A stretch of DNA of 38,580 nt from Candidatus Woesearchaeota archaeon (GTDB lineage Archaea; Nanobdellota; Nanobdellia; Woesearchaeales; WJIZ01). A program made the translations under genes and the position numbers. The notes beneath the pieces are model-generated. The model was not told the origin of the DNA and ran no database searches. It saw nothing but the letters and a program-made list of their open reading frames with translations. The DNA is taken from NCBI GenBank assembly GCA_018303125.1, contig JAGVYS010000002.1:70600-109179 (forward strand), in the 5' to 3' direction. Of the stretch, positions 17,448-27,277 are shown piece after piece; the first letter of the stretch is position 1, and each line of letters begins with the position of its first letter.

Positions 17448-18728
17448 TTAAAGCGATTTATAGATAAATCCGTTCCTTATCGCATCCTCCTTATTGAAAA
17501 AAGATTTTATGTCAACGAGTATTGGACTTTTTTTTGATTTCCTTTTTAATGATTCAAGGGTAAGCGATTTAAACATGCTGTGAGCGTTATATAGCACTAT
17601 GCAATCAACAGCAGGAATGTCCTTGAATGAAGTATTGCCCAGGGAAAAAACTCTCTTAACATCCTCTACTGATAAAAGTGGTTCGTGAGCTATTATGTTT
17701 ACCTTCCTCTGCCTCAAATAGTCTATCATATCCTTTGCCTTGCTGTTCCTCAGGTCAGGAACATCTTCCTTGAAAGTTAAGCCCATAAAAAGAACACTTG
17801 ATGATGAGAGTATTTTTTTAAGCTTTTTCAGCTCACTGATGATGTATCTTGAGACATGGATGGGCATGAAGTTGTTTATTCCGCGGCCTGCGAGTATTAC
17901 CTCAGACTTATAGCCAAGCTGTTCGGCCTTGCTTGTCAGGTAATATGGGTCAACACCTATGCAGTGCCCTCCGACCATTCCAGGATAATATGGATGAAAA
18001 TTCCATTTTGTGCTTGCTGCTGCTATCACTTCTCTCGTGTTAATCTCCATTCTTTCAAAAATAAGCGACAGCTCATTCATAAGCGCAATATTAAGGTCCC
18101 TCTGTATATTCTCTATAACTTTAGCGGCTTCTGCAACTTTTATTGAGGAAACCTTATACACGCCGGCGCTTGCTACCATTGAGTAAACTTGTGCTATGTC
18201 ATTGAGAGAGTCCTCGTCCATTCCTGATACCACTTTTATTATGGAATTAATAGTGTGCTCCTTGTCTCCGGGATTTATCCTTTCAGGGGAATACCCTATC
18301 TTGAAATCTGTGCCGCATTTTAATCCTGAGTACTTCTCAAGCAAAGGTACGCATATCTCCTCTGTGGCACCAGGGTATACAGTGCTCTCGTACACAACAG
18401 TCGAGCCCCTAGAAAGGTTTTTGCCTATTATTTTTGACGCACTTTTTATGTTTCCGAAATCAGGCTTGTAAGATGAAGTTACTGGAGTAGGTACGGAGAC
18501 TATAATGAAGTTAGATTTGGATATGGACTTGGAGTCTGTTGTGAATTTAATCTCTGCCTTCTTTAACTTCTCCTTTGAAACCTCTCCTGTCCTGTCATGC
18601 CCGCTTGAAAGCTGCGATATCCTTTTCTCATCTATGTCAAAACCAACAGTCTGAAAATGTCTTGAGAGTGCAACAGCAAGAGGCAACCCGACATACCCAA
18701 GCCCTACAACGCATATTTTAAAGCTCAT
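17448..18728 (-). CDS. UDP-N-acetylhexosamine 6-dehydrogenase (WbpA/TviB/WecC-type)
   Basis: ATG at 18728 (MSFKICVVGLGYVGLPLAVALSRHFQTVGFDID); 'IGYSPERINPGDKEHTI', 'AEAAKVIENIQRDLNIALMNELSLIF', 'KWNFHPYYPGMVGGHCIGVDPYYLTSKAEQLGYKSEVILAGRGIN'. Confidence 0.9.
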   Translation of the reverse strand: MSFKICVVGLGYVGLPLAVALSRHFQTVGFDIDEKRISQLSSGHDRTGEVSKEKLKKAEIKFTTDSKSISKSNFIIVSVPTPVTSSYKPDFGNIKSASKIIGKNLSRGSTVVYESTVYPGATEEICVPLLEKYSGLKCGTDFKIGYSPERINPGDKEHTINSIIKVVSGMDEDSLNDIAQVYSMVASAGVYKVSSIKVAEAAKVIENIQRDLNIALMNELSLIFERMEINTREVIAAASTKWNFHPYYPGMVGGHCIGVDPYYLTSKAEQLGYKSEVILAGRGINNFMPIHVSRYIISELKKLKKILSSSSVLFMGLTFKEDVPDLRNSKAKDMIDYLRQRKVNIIAHEPLLSVEDVKRVFSLGNTSFKDIPAVDCIVLYNAHSMFKSLTLESLKRKSKKSPILVDIKSFFNKEDAIRNGFIYKSL

Positions 18729-19659
18729 TTTTGTTCCATTCAACTGTATTTGATATGCCCTCTTTCAATGAAACCCATTTATCATGCCCGAGTATTGATT
18801 TTGCCTTCGATATGTCTGCTGGGTTTTCCTTAATCTCTCCTTTTATTTCTTCCATATGTTTAACTATGGCTTTCTTGCCTGTGGCAGACTCAAGCAGGCT
18901 TATAAGCCTGTTTATTGTAACTTCTTCTATGGTTGACACGTTTATTGTCTCTCCAACCGCATTATTTGCTTCAGATGCCTTTACAGTGCACTCAACAGCA
19001 TCTCCAACAAAAGTAAAGTTCCTCTTCTGCTCTCCAGAGCCATATACTTCTATTGGCATAGAGTTCATAATCCTGTAAATAAATTTAGGTATGACAGCAG
19101 CATGCTCTATAGTGCCCAACTGCCTTGGACCATAAATGCTGAAATATCTCAGGTTTACAGTTTCAATGCCGTAGAGCTCATTGTAGACATTGGCATAATG
19201 CTCGCTTGCTAGCTTTCCCACACCATATGGGTGGGTGGGGCTCAAGATGGAATCTTCCATCCTTGGCATGGCTTTGGATGAGCCATACACAGAGGAGCTT
19301 GAGATGTTAACAACCTTGCTTACATTATTCTTCCTTGATGCTTCCAGTACGTTAAGTGTCCCGGTTATGTTAACTTCATTTGCCAAAAGTGGCTCATTTA
19401 TCGACTTTACTGCCCTGTTCATGGCAGCAAGGTGGAAAACTATGTCCACATCTTTAAAATATCCAAAAATCTTCTTATATGAAGTTATATCTGCCTCAAT
19501 TACCTCAATATCTTTTGATTTAAGAACAGGGACATTATTCCTTGTGATACTTAAGTTATCAATGACAGATACATTATTCCTTAATTCAGTAAGCCTTTCT
19601 GCCAGATGGCTCCCTATAAAACCTGCTCCTCCTGTCACCAATGCTCTTTTTTCTTTCAT
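18718..19659 (-). CDS. Extended-SDR NAD-dependent sugar epimerase (UDP-hexose(NAc/uronate) 4-epimerase-like)
   Basis: 'RALVTGGAGFIGSHLAERL', 'VFHLAAMNRAVKSINEPLLANEVNITGTLNVLEA', 'YGVGKLASE', 'LRYFSIYGPRQ'. Confidence 0.88.
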   Translation of the reverse strand: MKEKRALVTGGAGFIGSHLAERLTELRNNVSVIDNLSITRNNVPVLKSKDIEVIEADITSYKKIFGYFKDVDIVFHLAAMNRAVKSINEPLLANEVNITGTLNVLEASRKNNVSKVVNISSSSVYGSSKAMPRMEDSILSPTHPYGVGKLASEHYANVYNELYGIETVNLRYFSIYGPRQLGTIEHAAVIPKFIYRIMNSMPIEVYGSGEQKRNFTFVGDAVECTVKASEANNAVGETINVSTIEEVTINRLISLLESATGKKAIVKHMEEIKGEIKENPADISKAKSILGHDKWVSLKEGISNTVEWNKNEL

Positions 19660-21545
19660 ATTAAAGTATTAATCTTCTCCTGCCTTATGTAAATTTTGTG
19701 CCAGAGCTCAAATGTCAACACGCTCCAAAGCTGCCTGCCATAGAAAAGAGGAGAGTTATTGTATCTTTCCATTATCTTCTCAATGCCTTTCTGCTTGAAG
19801 TATCCTGAGCCGTTTCCTAGTCCGTGAAAAAAACTTTTTAAATCCCGTGTCATCCATTCATCCATTGGTACATAGAACCTCTGTTTTTTCCTTTTTATTG
19901 TATCATGTGGCAAATATTTTTTCATCGCTCTCCTGAGTATGTATTTTTCCCTGAAATTGTGGAGTCTTAGAGAGGGCTGCATTTTGAATGACAATTCAAC
20001 TATCCTGTAATCAAGGAAGGGCACTCTTGCCTCCAATGAATGTGCCATGCACATCTTGTCATTTTTCATCAGGAATTGGTCTGGAAGCAATGTCTTGACA
20101 TCTGCCTCCTGTAGCTGGTTCAAATGGGGAGCAGTATTGCTGAAATATTGCCTAAATTCCAGAGCTAAATCGTATGAGGAGTTTTCTTGGATTATGTCTT
20201 CTGCTTCCAGCTTGTTGAATATTGAAACAAATTCAAGATATGATTTTGGCCTGTCATCAAGGCTTTTTATCACGGATAATGCCCTTTTTTTGCCCTCCTC
20301 CCCTATTGCTTTGCTATACTTAAAAAACCCGTTAAGCAGCGTGTAAGGCATGAATTTGAAAGATGAAAGCATTGTTCTGTGGAAAGGTAGCCATTTAATC
20401 CTATCCATGTGAGTCAGGAACTTGTACTGCTCGTAACCTGCAAATATCTCATCAGAGCCATCACCTGTAAGTATCACAGTGGAGGTATCTTTTGCTTTCT
20501 CTGATAATATTTTGATTGGTATAAATGCCGGGTCTGATATAGGCTCATCAGAATGCCAAACCACATCAGGCAAAGAGTTTATTATGCCTGCATCAAGCTG
20601 GAATGATTTATGGTTGGTGGAGAAATGTTCTGCAGTCTTCTCGGCAAAGTTTATCTCGTCTTCGCTATGGCCAAATCCAACAGAATATGTCTGAATTTTT
20701 GAAGAATCAGAATTCAATTTCCTTATATTGTGGACTAAGGCAAGTATTGAGCCAGAGTCTATCCCTCCGCTCAGAAATATTCCCACTGGCCTTTCTGATA
20801 CAAGCCGTTTCTCAACAGAATCTTTCAAAAGGCTTTCAAGCTGTTTTTCATAGTATATGGTGCTTTTTTTCTCAATCACGGTACTGATATCCCAGTATCT
20901 TGTTGATTTCATCTCGCTATTTTTCAGGTCAAATTGCATTGTATGGCCTGGCAAGAGGCGAAATATGCTCTCAAAGATTGTTTCGCGCCCACTTGCATAT
21001 CCAAGCGAAACATATCTGCGAAATGCATTTTTGTTGACTTTCCTTTCTATTTCCCTGTTTTCCATGATTGCCTTTATCTCAGATGCAAACATGAAAATCC
21101 CGTCCTTCAGATAGTAATATAGTGGCTTTATGCCAAGCCTGTCCCTTGCAAGAAAAAGCCTCTTTTTGCCTGAATCATAAATAGCAAAAGAGAAGAAACC
21201 GTTAAACAGCTTTACGCAGTTATCCCCATATTCCTCATATGAATGGAGTATCACCTCAGTGTCGGTATCGCTTTCAAACCTATGCTTTTTTGATTGAAGG
21301 TCCTGCCTTATCTCTTTATAATTGAATATTTCGCCACCAAAAATTATGCACATATCCCTATTCTCGTTGAATATAGGCTGCTTTCCTCTCTCAGAAAGGT
21401 CAATGATGCTGAGTCTTTTGTGACCCAAGGAAACATATTTATCAGCAAATGTGCCCTGTTGGTCCGGGCCCCTATGATGCATGCTTGACATTGCTTTTTT
21501 CAGCAAAGATAGGTCATCCCAGTTAAATCCTATGATGCCGCACAT
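19656..21545 (-). CDS. Glutamine-dependent asparagine synthase-like amidotransferase (AsnB family)
   Basis: Starts MCGIIGFNWDD (N-terminal nucleophile Cys2); 'MHHRGPDQQGTF', 'IFLSGGIDSGSILAL' PP-loop, 'ILTGDGSDEIFAGYEQYK'. Confidence 0.92.
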   Translation of the reverse strand: MCGIIGFNWDDLSLLKKAMSSMHHRGPDQQGTFADKYVSLGHKRLSIIDLSERGKQPIFNENRDMCIIFGGEIFNYKEIRQDLQSKKHRFESDTDTEVILHSYEEYGDNCVKLFNGFFSFAIYDSGKKRLFLARDRLGIKPLYYYLKDGIFMFASEIKAIMENREIERKVNKNAFRRYVSLGYASGRETIFESIFRLLPGHTMQFDLKNSEMKSTRYWDISTVIEKKSTIYYEKQLESLLKDSVEKRLVSERPVGIFLSGGIDSGSILALVHNIRKLNSDSSKIQTYSVGFGHSEDEINFAEKTAEHFSTNHKSFQLDAGIINSLPDVVWHSDEPISDPAFIPIKILSEKAKDTSTVILTGDGSDEIFAGYEQYKFLTHMDRIKWLPFHRTMLSSFKFMPYTLLNGFFKYSKAIGEEGKKRALSVIKSLDDRPKSYLEFVSIFNKLEAEDIIQENSSYDLALEFRQYFSNTAPHLNQLQEADVKTLLPDQFLMKNDKMCMAHSLEARVPFLDYRIVELSFKMQPSLRLHNFREKYILRRAMKKYLPHDTIKRKKQRFYVPMDEWMTRDLKSFFHGLGNGSGYFKQKGIEKIMERYNNSPLFYGRQLWSVLTFELWHKIYIRQEKINTLI

Positions 21546-21653
21546 CTTGTTCCATAACGTAAATTAATTTAAAAAGTTACCGACAAGATTTATATATCAT
21601 GCTTCAACCTGAATCTATGAAAACTGGTATAATTAAACCTGGTGGGTAAAGAA

Positions 21654-22775
21654 ATGAGTTTAAGAGTGCTTATAACAGGTGGTGCAGGATTTATAGGTTC
21701 ATTTCTTGTAGACAGGCTGATTTCTGAAGGCCATTATGTAAGGATTCTTGACAGCCTTGAGCCACAGGTACATCCTGGAAGAAAAAGCCCTTTATACCTC
21801 AACAGCAAGGCAGAATTGCAAAAAGGAAGTACAATGGACAGCAATGATGTCAAGAAAGCAATTGAGGATATTGATGTCGTTTTCCATCTTGCGGCTCTTG
21901 TAGGTGTTGGCCAGAGCATGTATGAGATAAAAAGATACGTTGACGCCAATACAGCAGGAACTGCCAACATGCTTGATGTGCTGGCTAATTCAGAGCATCA
22001 AATAAAGAAGGTTATTGTTGCGAGCTCTATGAGTACATACGGGGAAGGTGTTTATACAGACAAATCAGGCAACAGGCTAAGGCCCCCTGTAAGGAGCACT
22101 AAGCAGATGTCAAGAAAGGACTGGGAAGTAAAGCATCCTGAAACAGGAGAAATGCTTAATCCTGTAGGGGTAAAAGAAGCTGATGCCCAGATATGCAACT
22201 CCATCTACGCTATAACCAAGAAAGACCAGGAAGACATGGTTATGAATGTCTGCGATGCCTATGGCATAGCATCAACAGCACTAAGATACTTCAATGTTTT
22301 CGGCCCAAGGCAAAGCCTAAGTAATCCATATACTGGGGTGGCAGCAATATTCATGAGCAGGATAAAGAACAATAACTCTCCAGTTATATTCGAAGACGGG
22401 CTTCAGAGCAGGGACTTTATTTCAGTGCATGATATAGTTGAAGCTAATATACTGTCTATGAAGATGAAGGCTGCCAACAATGAGGTATTCAACGTGGGAA
22501 GCGGCAAAAAAGTGACTATCCTGCAGGTAGCTGAAACATTAGCTAGCCTGTATGGCAAAAAGATAAAGCCTGACATAGTGGGTAAATTCAGGAAAGGCGA
22601 TGTAAGGCACTGTTTTTCTGATATATCAAAGATAAAGTCAAAGCTTGATTTTTCTCCTAAAGTTAGCTTTAATGACGGGATGAAAGACCTAATAAGATGG
22701 GCAGGAGAGACTGATTCTGTAGATAAGGTAGACATTGCGACAAAGGAGCTTGAGGAAAGAGGCCTCCTTGGGTAA
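21654..22775 (+). CDS. Extended-SDR epimerase, dTDP-L-rhamnose 4-epimerase-like
   Basis: MSLRVLITGGAGFIGSFLVDRLISEGHYVRILDSLEPQVHPGRKSPLYLNSKAELQKG...'VGVGQSMYEIKRYVDANTAGTANMLD', 'VIVASSMSTYGEGVY', 'ALRYFNVFGPRQSLSNPYTGVAAIFMSR', 'IFEDGLQSRDFISVHD'. Substrate assignment by motif memory only. Confidence 0.8.
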   Translation: MSLRVLITGGAGFIGSFLVDRLISEGHYVRILDSLEPQVHPGRKSPLYLNSKAELQKGSTMDSNDVKKAIEDIDVVFHLAALVGVGQSMYEIKRYVDANTAGTANMLDVLANSEHQIKKVIVASSMSTYGEGVYTDKSGNRLRPPVRSTKQMSRKDWEVKHPETGEMLNPVGVKEADAQICNSIYAITKKDQEDMVMNVCDAYGIASTALRYFNVFGPRQSLSNPYTGVAAIFMSRIKNNNSPVIFEDGLQSRDFISVHDIVEANILSMKMKAANNEVFNVGSGKKVTILQVAETLASLYGKKIKPDIVGKFRKGDVRHCFSDISKIKSKLDFSPKVSFNDGMKDLIRWAGETDSVDKVDIATKELEERGLLG

Positions 22776-22783
22776 GGTGTTTT

Positions 22784-23503
22784 ATGCGCATAAGCATAGT
22801 CATTCCGGCATACGAGGCTGCTGAGACAATAGGGAGTGTCCTTGACAGGATACCGAAGAATTTCTATGAAAAAACCTACAAGATAATTGTAGTTAACGAT
22901 GGGAGCACAGACAACATTGAGAGTGTTGTAAAAAAGCTGAAGAAAAAATACGGCAAGATAATTCTCATTAACCACATTAAAAATATGGGCTACGGTGCTG
23001 CACAGAAAACAGGTTTTAATGAAGTCCTGAGAGAGGATGCTGATATCGGGGTTCTTCTTCACTCGGATGGCCAGTATGCCCCTGAATTGCTGCCAAAGAT
23101 GGTTTCACCAATAGAGAGAAATGAAGCTGATGTTGTTCTTGGCTCAAGAATACTCGGAAAATCTGCCTTGAAAGGAGGGATGCCACTGTACAAGTATCTT
23201 GGTAATAGGTTCCTTACATTTATTGAGAATATGGCGTATGGCATGAAAATATCAGAATTCCATTCAGGTTATATGGTATATTCAAAAAAAGCGCTCTTGG
23301 CTATACCTTTCAATAAGCTAAGCAACACTTACCATTTTGACGGCGAGATGACAATGATGGCAGGTAAAAAGAAACTAAGGATAATGGAAATACCTATACC
23401 GACAAGGTATGCAGAGGAAAAATCGCATTTAGACCCTATAAAATACGGGTTTGATGTGCTGAAGATAGTATGGAAGAACATGAAAGGAGGCTATAATTTC
23501 TAG
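22784..23503 (+). CDS. GT2 glycosyltransferase (DPM/AglJ-like, no C-terminal TM)
   Basis: 'RISIVIPAYEAAETIGSVLDRIPKNFYEKTYKIIVVNDGSTDNIESVV', 'HSDGQYAPELLPKM', 'SGYMVYSKKALLAIPF'. Confidence 0.9.
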   Translation: MRISIVIPAYEAAETIGSVLDRIPKNFYEKTYKIIVVNDGSTDNIESVVKKLKKKYGKIILINHIKNMGYGAAQKTGFNEVLREDADIGVLLHSDGQYAPELLPKMVSPIERNEADVVLGSRILGKSALKGGMPLYKYLGNRFLTFIENMAYGMKISEFHSGYMVYSKKALLAIPFNKLSNTYHFDGEMTMMAGKKKLRIMEIPIPTRYAEEKSHLDPIKYGFDVLKIVWKNMKGGYNF

Positions 23504-25032
23504 GAAACCCTATATATCTCTGTTCCTGTCGCTTTGTTTGCATATAATAGCTTGAAATCTTCAGATGGGTTTAAAATAGGCATCAGCATTTCAGGAAACC
23601 TTGACTCCATTGCAGGAATGAACAAAGTGTTGGCAAAAACGAATTTTACATTATGCTCACGCAAGTTTGAAGCATTAAACAGGCCATAAAATCTAGGTTC
23701 GAAATCTGTAAGGTAAACTTCCCTGTTTAAATAAAAAGCACTGCATACGCCGGGAGCGAAAAAAATGTCATTCTGCCCAGAATTATCCCTAGCCCAGGAA
23801 AAATCCTCAATATATGGATTCCAAAGTGAAGCCGCATGGTAGGTCTTGAATGCTTCTGCTGAGACAAATCCGGTCGCAATGACAATTAAAACTGCAGCTA
23901 TTAATTTATTTTTTGGCAGTGCTGGAACTCCTGTTGCCCATAATATTGCTACTGCAGGGAGTGCAGGAAGGAATAGTCTTGCATAGAAGCCGCTGAAAAG
24001 TGAGAAAACAAATACAACAGCAATAAAGGAGGCTATCCAGCAGAGAAGAAATGCCTTGTGGTCGTTTTTGCGCACAAGCCCGATGAAAAAAGGAACCAGA
24101 AAAACTATAGTTGACACAAACCATATTGATAAAACTAAAGGAAATAAGGGGACATTAACCAAAGAAAATAGCTTGAAATTTCCTTCTGGTACTCCAAAAA
24201 AACCTAGGTAAAAAGATACCAGATTAATCATTATTTTATGCAATGACAGAAGCTGGGGAGTTGCTGAGATATCTTCTGCTACAGAGCTGTAATATCCATC
24301 AGGAAAAATAAAGCGCAGCATCGGCCAAAAAGGATTGCCGAGAATAACAAAGTTCCTTATGAACCAAGGCATGGCAACTGAAAATGAGATTAAAAAAAAC
24401 AAGAAAGATTTACGGAAAAATCCTGCAATACTTACCCTTTTCTGCCATAGAATAAACAATATAACAGGGACAATAAAAGGGCCGCTGTATTTTGTAAGCA
24501 TGCCCAAGCCAGTTGTGACTGAGGCTAATATGAGCCTTCCTTTCAGTAAAAAGTATATTGCCAAAACAGTAAAGAAGGTGATTGTTGATTCCTGGTGTGA
24601 TATGGAGCTAAAGTAAATGTCAAGAGGGAAGAAAGACAAAAAGAAAGATGAATAAAGCGCAATTTTCTTGTCGAATAGCATTTTAGCTATCAGGTAGGAA
24701 AAAACAAGCGTGAGCGAGCCGAAAATTGGTGAAACGAACTTTATTGCAATATCTCCTGCTTGATATCCAAAAATAGAAAAAAAGTAATACATTGCTCCCA
24801 CAATTATATGAAAGAGGGGAGGCCTTGCGAATACGTCTCTGCCTAGCTGCTCAAAAATAGGTATATCCAAATTTTGGCCGATATACCTGCCTATATTAAG
24901 ATGCCAGCATGAATCCCCGGAAGGAGCAGAGAATGCTGCCAAGGCGAACCTGATAAATATTCCAATAGCTATTACTATAACAGCCGTCTTGGTGAGCCTA
25001 TCCAGATTCCTAAATCTTGCCAGCCATTTCAT
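23500..25032 (-). CDS. GT-C family (GT39-like) polytopic membrane glycosyltransferase
   Basis: 510 aa; 'SGDSCWHLNIGRYIGQNLDIPIFEQLGRDVFARPPLFHIIVGAMYYFFS' loop 1, 'FFPLDIYFSSISHQESTITFF' PMT-type motif. Confidence 0.85.
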   Translation of the reverse strand: MKWLARFRNLDRLTKTAVIVIAIGIFIRFALAAFSAPSGDSCWHLNIGRYIGQNLDIPIFEQLGRDVFARPPLFHIIVGAMYYFFSIFGYQAGDIAIKFVSPIFGSLTLVFSYLIAKMLFDKKIALYSSFFLSFFPLDIYFSSISHQESTITFFTVLAIYFLLKGRLILASVTTGLGMLTKYSGPFIVPVILFILWQKRVSIAGFFRKSFLFFLISFSVAMPWFIRNFVILGNPFWPMLRFIFPDGYYSSVAEDISATPQLLSLHKIMINLVSFYLGFFGVPEGNFKLFSLVNVPLFPLVLSIWFVSTIVFLVPFFIGLVRKNDHKAFLLCWIASFIAVVFVFSLFSGFYARLFLPALPAVAILWATGVPALPKNKLIAAVLIVIATGFVSAEAFKTYHAASLWNPYIEDFSWARDNSGQNDIFFAPGVCSAFYLNREVYLTDFEPRFYGLFNASNLREHNVKFVFANTLFIPAMESRFPEMLMPILNPSEDFKLLYANKATGTEIYRVS

Positions 25033-26572
25033 CGTACATTAGCAACATTGTTTTCTTCGTTTCCATGGAATATCTCCTGTAAACAGGATTTGGGGAATCC
25101 ATCCATGCTGTATCCTGATAATCACGTATTACCATAGTCTTATACTTTGATGCTCTGGAAAGGAGCATCTCCTTGTTCTCATCGTAATTGATAAGGAATA
25201 CTGATGCATTTTCCTGGATATCCTCAAGTGTCAAGAATTTTATGCCAATCCCTCTTTTTACTGCATGATAATTTAGCTGGTTATGGTCTAGATCCGTATA
25301 GATTGTCATGCCTTTGTACGCGAGGCCATTCTCTATTATGGCAGGAAATATTGCATCATGTATCGAACTATAGTCATGGGATATCTCAAATATAAGCGGT
25401 ATTAAACCTGAGTTTGGCTTGAGGCTTCTATCCACGAATCCGGAGTAATGCTCTTCACTATAGCTAATCCTATCTTCAAGATTTAGTAGCTTTAAAGGAT
25501 ACAATGGCAGAATAGATAGCAGGTTGCTGAAAACAAGAAGGCAAAGAATGGATGCAGAGATTAATGCATTCCTCTTGTAAGCTGAATGGAGTATGCCTGC
25601 TATAAGTATAGCGGCAAAAGGAAGTGTAAGGCTTACTATCTTCCTTGGCTCAGGCAATGGATTCCAGCCTATGAGCGGCATTAAGACAAGAGTAGAGGCG
25701 ATTATGCAGTAAATTATAGCATATTCTCTTCTCAATAGTATCTCCCTTGTTCCTTTACTTAGAAATAATATTAGGAATATGGCAGGAAAAACAATAAGCA
25801 AAAAGTAATATGTGCCGAATGAGAAGCCAAAGACAAAGGAAAAAAATGAAGTGGCATGAGTGCCTGTTGAAAGGCTGCCTGATGAAAGCCAGTAATAAAT
25901 CCAGGGTGCAAAAACAAGCAAGGACAAGAATGAGTTTGTTATCAGTCTTGTAAATAATTTCCTTTCGAATCTGAAAATAAAAAAATGGAACATTATGCCA
26001 GCTGCCGCATATGCCCAAAGCTGTATGTGTGTGTAAAATAGTGCGATATTCACCAGTACAAAAACAACATCATTTTTTATGCCACCCTTGTCTAGGATTC
26101 TTAGGTAAGAATAAGCAAGCAATAGTGTCAGGAACATAATCATTGTGAAATATCTTGCCTGCCTTGCATGAATGTAGAAAACATATGATGTAGCGAGCAC
26201 TAAAACAGAGGTATTCGCCAATACCTTGCTTTTTGTCAGGTAAGCAGAGAAAAAGTAAAGCATTACCAGAGTAGCTATGCCAAACAGTGCAAAAGGAAGT
26301 CTGCTAACGAAGTCAGTTATGCCAAATATAAGATAAAAAGCTGCGAGCAGGTAATATGAGAGCCACGAGTCAAATGTCGGGACAAAGCCATTCTTAAAAA
26401 AATTATAATCCTTTGTAACTAGTGGATAGCCATTATAGAGTATATTCTCTGCAAATATTACAGTCCATGTTTCATCTGTGCCTATGTTCCTGTCACCAAG
26501 GCGGACAAAAAGTAGCATAGATGATATAATAAGAAGAGTTATCAGGAAAATTTTTCCTTTGTACCTCGTCAT
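25010..26572 (-). CDS. GT-C family (GT39-like) polytopic membrane glycosyltransferase
   Basis: 520 aa; 'DRNIGTDETWTVIFAENILYNGYPLVTKDYNFFK' loop 1, 'YVFYIHARQARYFTMIMFLTLLLAYSYLRIL' PMT-type motif. Confidence 0.85.
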   Translation of the reverse strand: MTRYKGKIFLITLLIISSMLLFVRLGDRNIGTDETWTVIFAENILYNGYPLVTKDYNFFKNGFVPTFDSWLSYYLLAAFYLIFGITDFVSRLPFALFGIATLVMLYFFSAYLTKSKVLANTSVLVLATSYVFYIHARQARYFTMIMFLTLLLAYSYLRILDKGGIKNDVVFVLVNIALFYTHIQLWAYAAAGIMFHFFIFRFERKLFTRLITNSFLSLLVFAPWIYYWLSSGSLSTGTHATSFFSFVFGFSFGTYYFLLIVFPAIFLILFLSKGTREILLRREYAIIYCIIASTLVLMPLIGWNPLPEPRKIVSLTLPFAAILIAGILHSAYKRNALISASILCLLVFSNLLSILPLYPLKLLNLEDRISYSEEHYSGFVDRSLKPNSGLIPLIFEISHDYSSIHDAIFPAIIENGLAYKGMTIYTDLDHNQLNYHAVKRGIGIKFLTLEDIQENASVFLINYDENKEMLLSRASKYKTMVIRDYQDTAWMDSPNPVYRRYSMETKKTMLLMYDEMAGKI

Positions 26573-27270
26573 AACCTGCCCCGAAGCTTCAGAATGTATG
26601 GAATCATTCTCAGCTCTCTTTTAAAGGAAAATGTGCTTTTTTCCCCACTTTTCCATTCAACAGGAAACTCAACAATCTTATAATGAAGCTTCTGTGCTCT
26701 TATCAGCAATTCTGCGTCCCAAAACCACCCTCTTGCCATGCTAGAGTCGTATCCCATTATATCAAGAATCCTTAACAATACATCTTTTCTGAATGCCTTG
26801 AAGCCGCATTGATGGTCCCTGACTCTTGAGGAAAATAATGTCCTTATAGATGCATTATAGGTTCTGCTATATGCCTTCCTTGCTATGCTTCTGTCTGGTT
26901 TTATGGACATGAATTTGCTGCCTATAGATATATCTGCGCCGTCTTGTATGTTCCTGAACAATCTTGGGAGGTGCTTAAGGCTTGTGGAAAGGTCTACGTC
27001 GCAGAATGCAACTATGCCAAATTTTGCATCCCTGAATGTTTTTGCCAGATTTTCTCTCCTAGACGGACCATTGCTAAACCTTTTATACCTTATATGCGGC
27101 AATTTTGCCAATGCTGATGCTATTGCGCCGCTATTATCTGTAGAAGAATCATCAACAAGCACAAGCTCAAATCTCTGTGTTGTTTTTTTCAGTTCGACAT
27201 ACAACAACATTGTATTCTTGTGAAGTATTGCCTCCTCATTATAGAATGGGAGGAAAAAAGATACGTCCAT
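26569..27270 (-). CDS. GT2 glycosyltransferase (DPM-like)
   Basis: 'DVSFFLPFYNEEAILHKNTMLLYVELKKTTQRFELVLVDDSSTDNSGAIASAL', 'GIVAFCDVDLSTSLKHLPRL', 'DHQCGFKAFRKDVLLRIL'. Overlaps the downstream GT-C gene by 4 nt. Confidence 0.9.
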   Translation of the reverse strand: MDVSFFLPFYNEEAILHKNTMLLYVELKKTTQRFELVLVDDSSTDNSGAIASALAKLPHIRYKRFSNGPSRRENLAKTFRDAKFGIVAFCDVDLSTSLKHLPRLFRNIQDGADISIGSKFMSIKPDRSIARKAYSRTYNASIRTLFSSRVRDHQCGFKAFRKDVLLRILDIMGYDSSMARGWFWDAELLIRAQKLHYKIVEFPVEWKSGEKSTFSFKRELRMIPYILKLRGRL

Positions 27271-27277
27271 TTTCCAC

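Noticed and set aside
22403-23062. 219-aa minus-strand ORF antisense to the epimerase/GT2 junction
   Set aside because: Spans two well-supported + strand genes; composition (Ser/Leu/Phe-rich, no domain signal) fits an antisense shadow ORF.
23500-26572. Recent tandem duplication of the two adjacent GT-C genes
   Set aside because: Both have GT39-like topology, but the sequences as read share only generic motifs, so ancient paralogy or independent origin is more likely.
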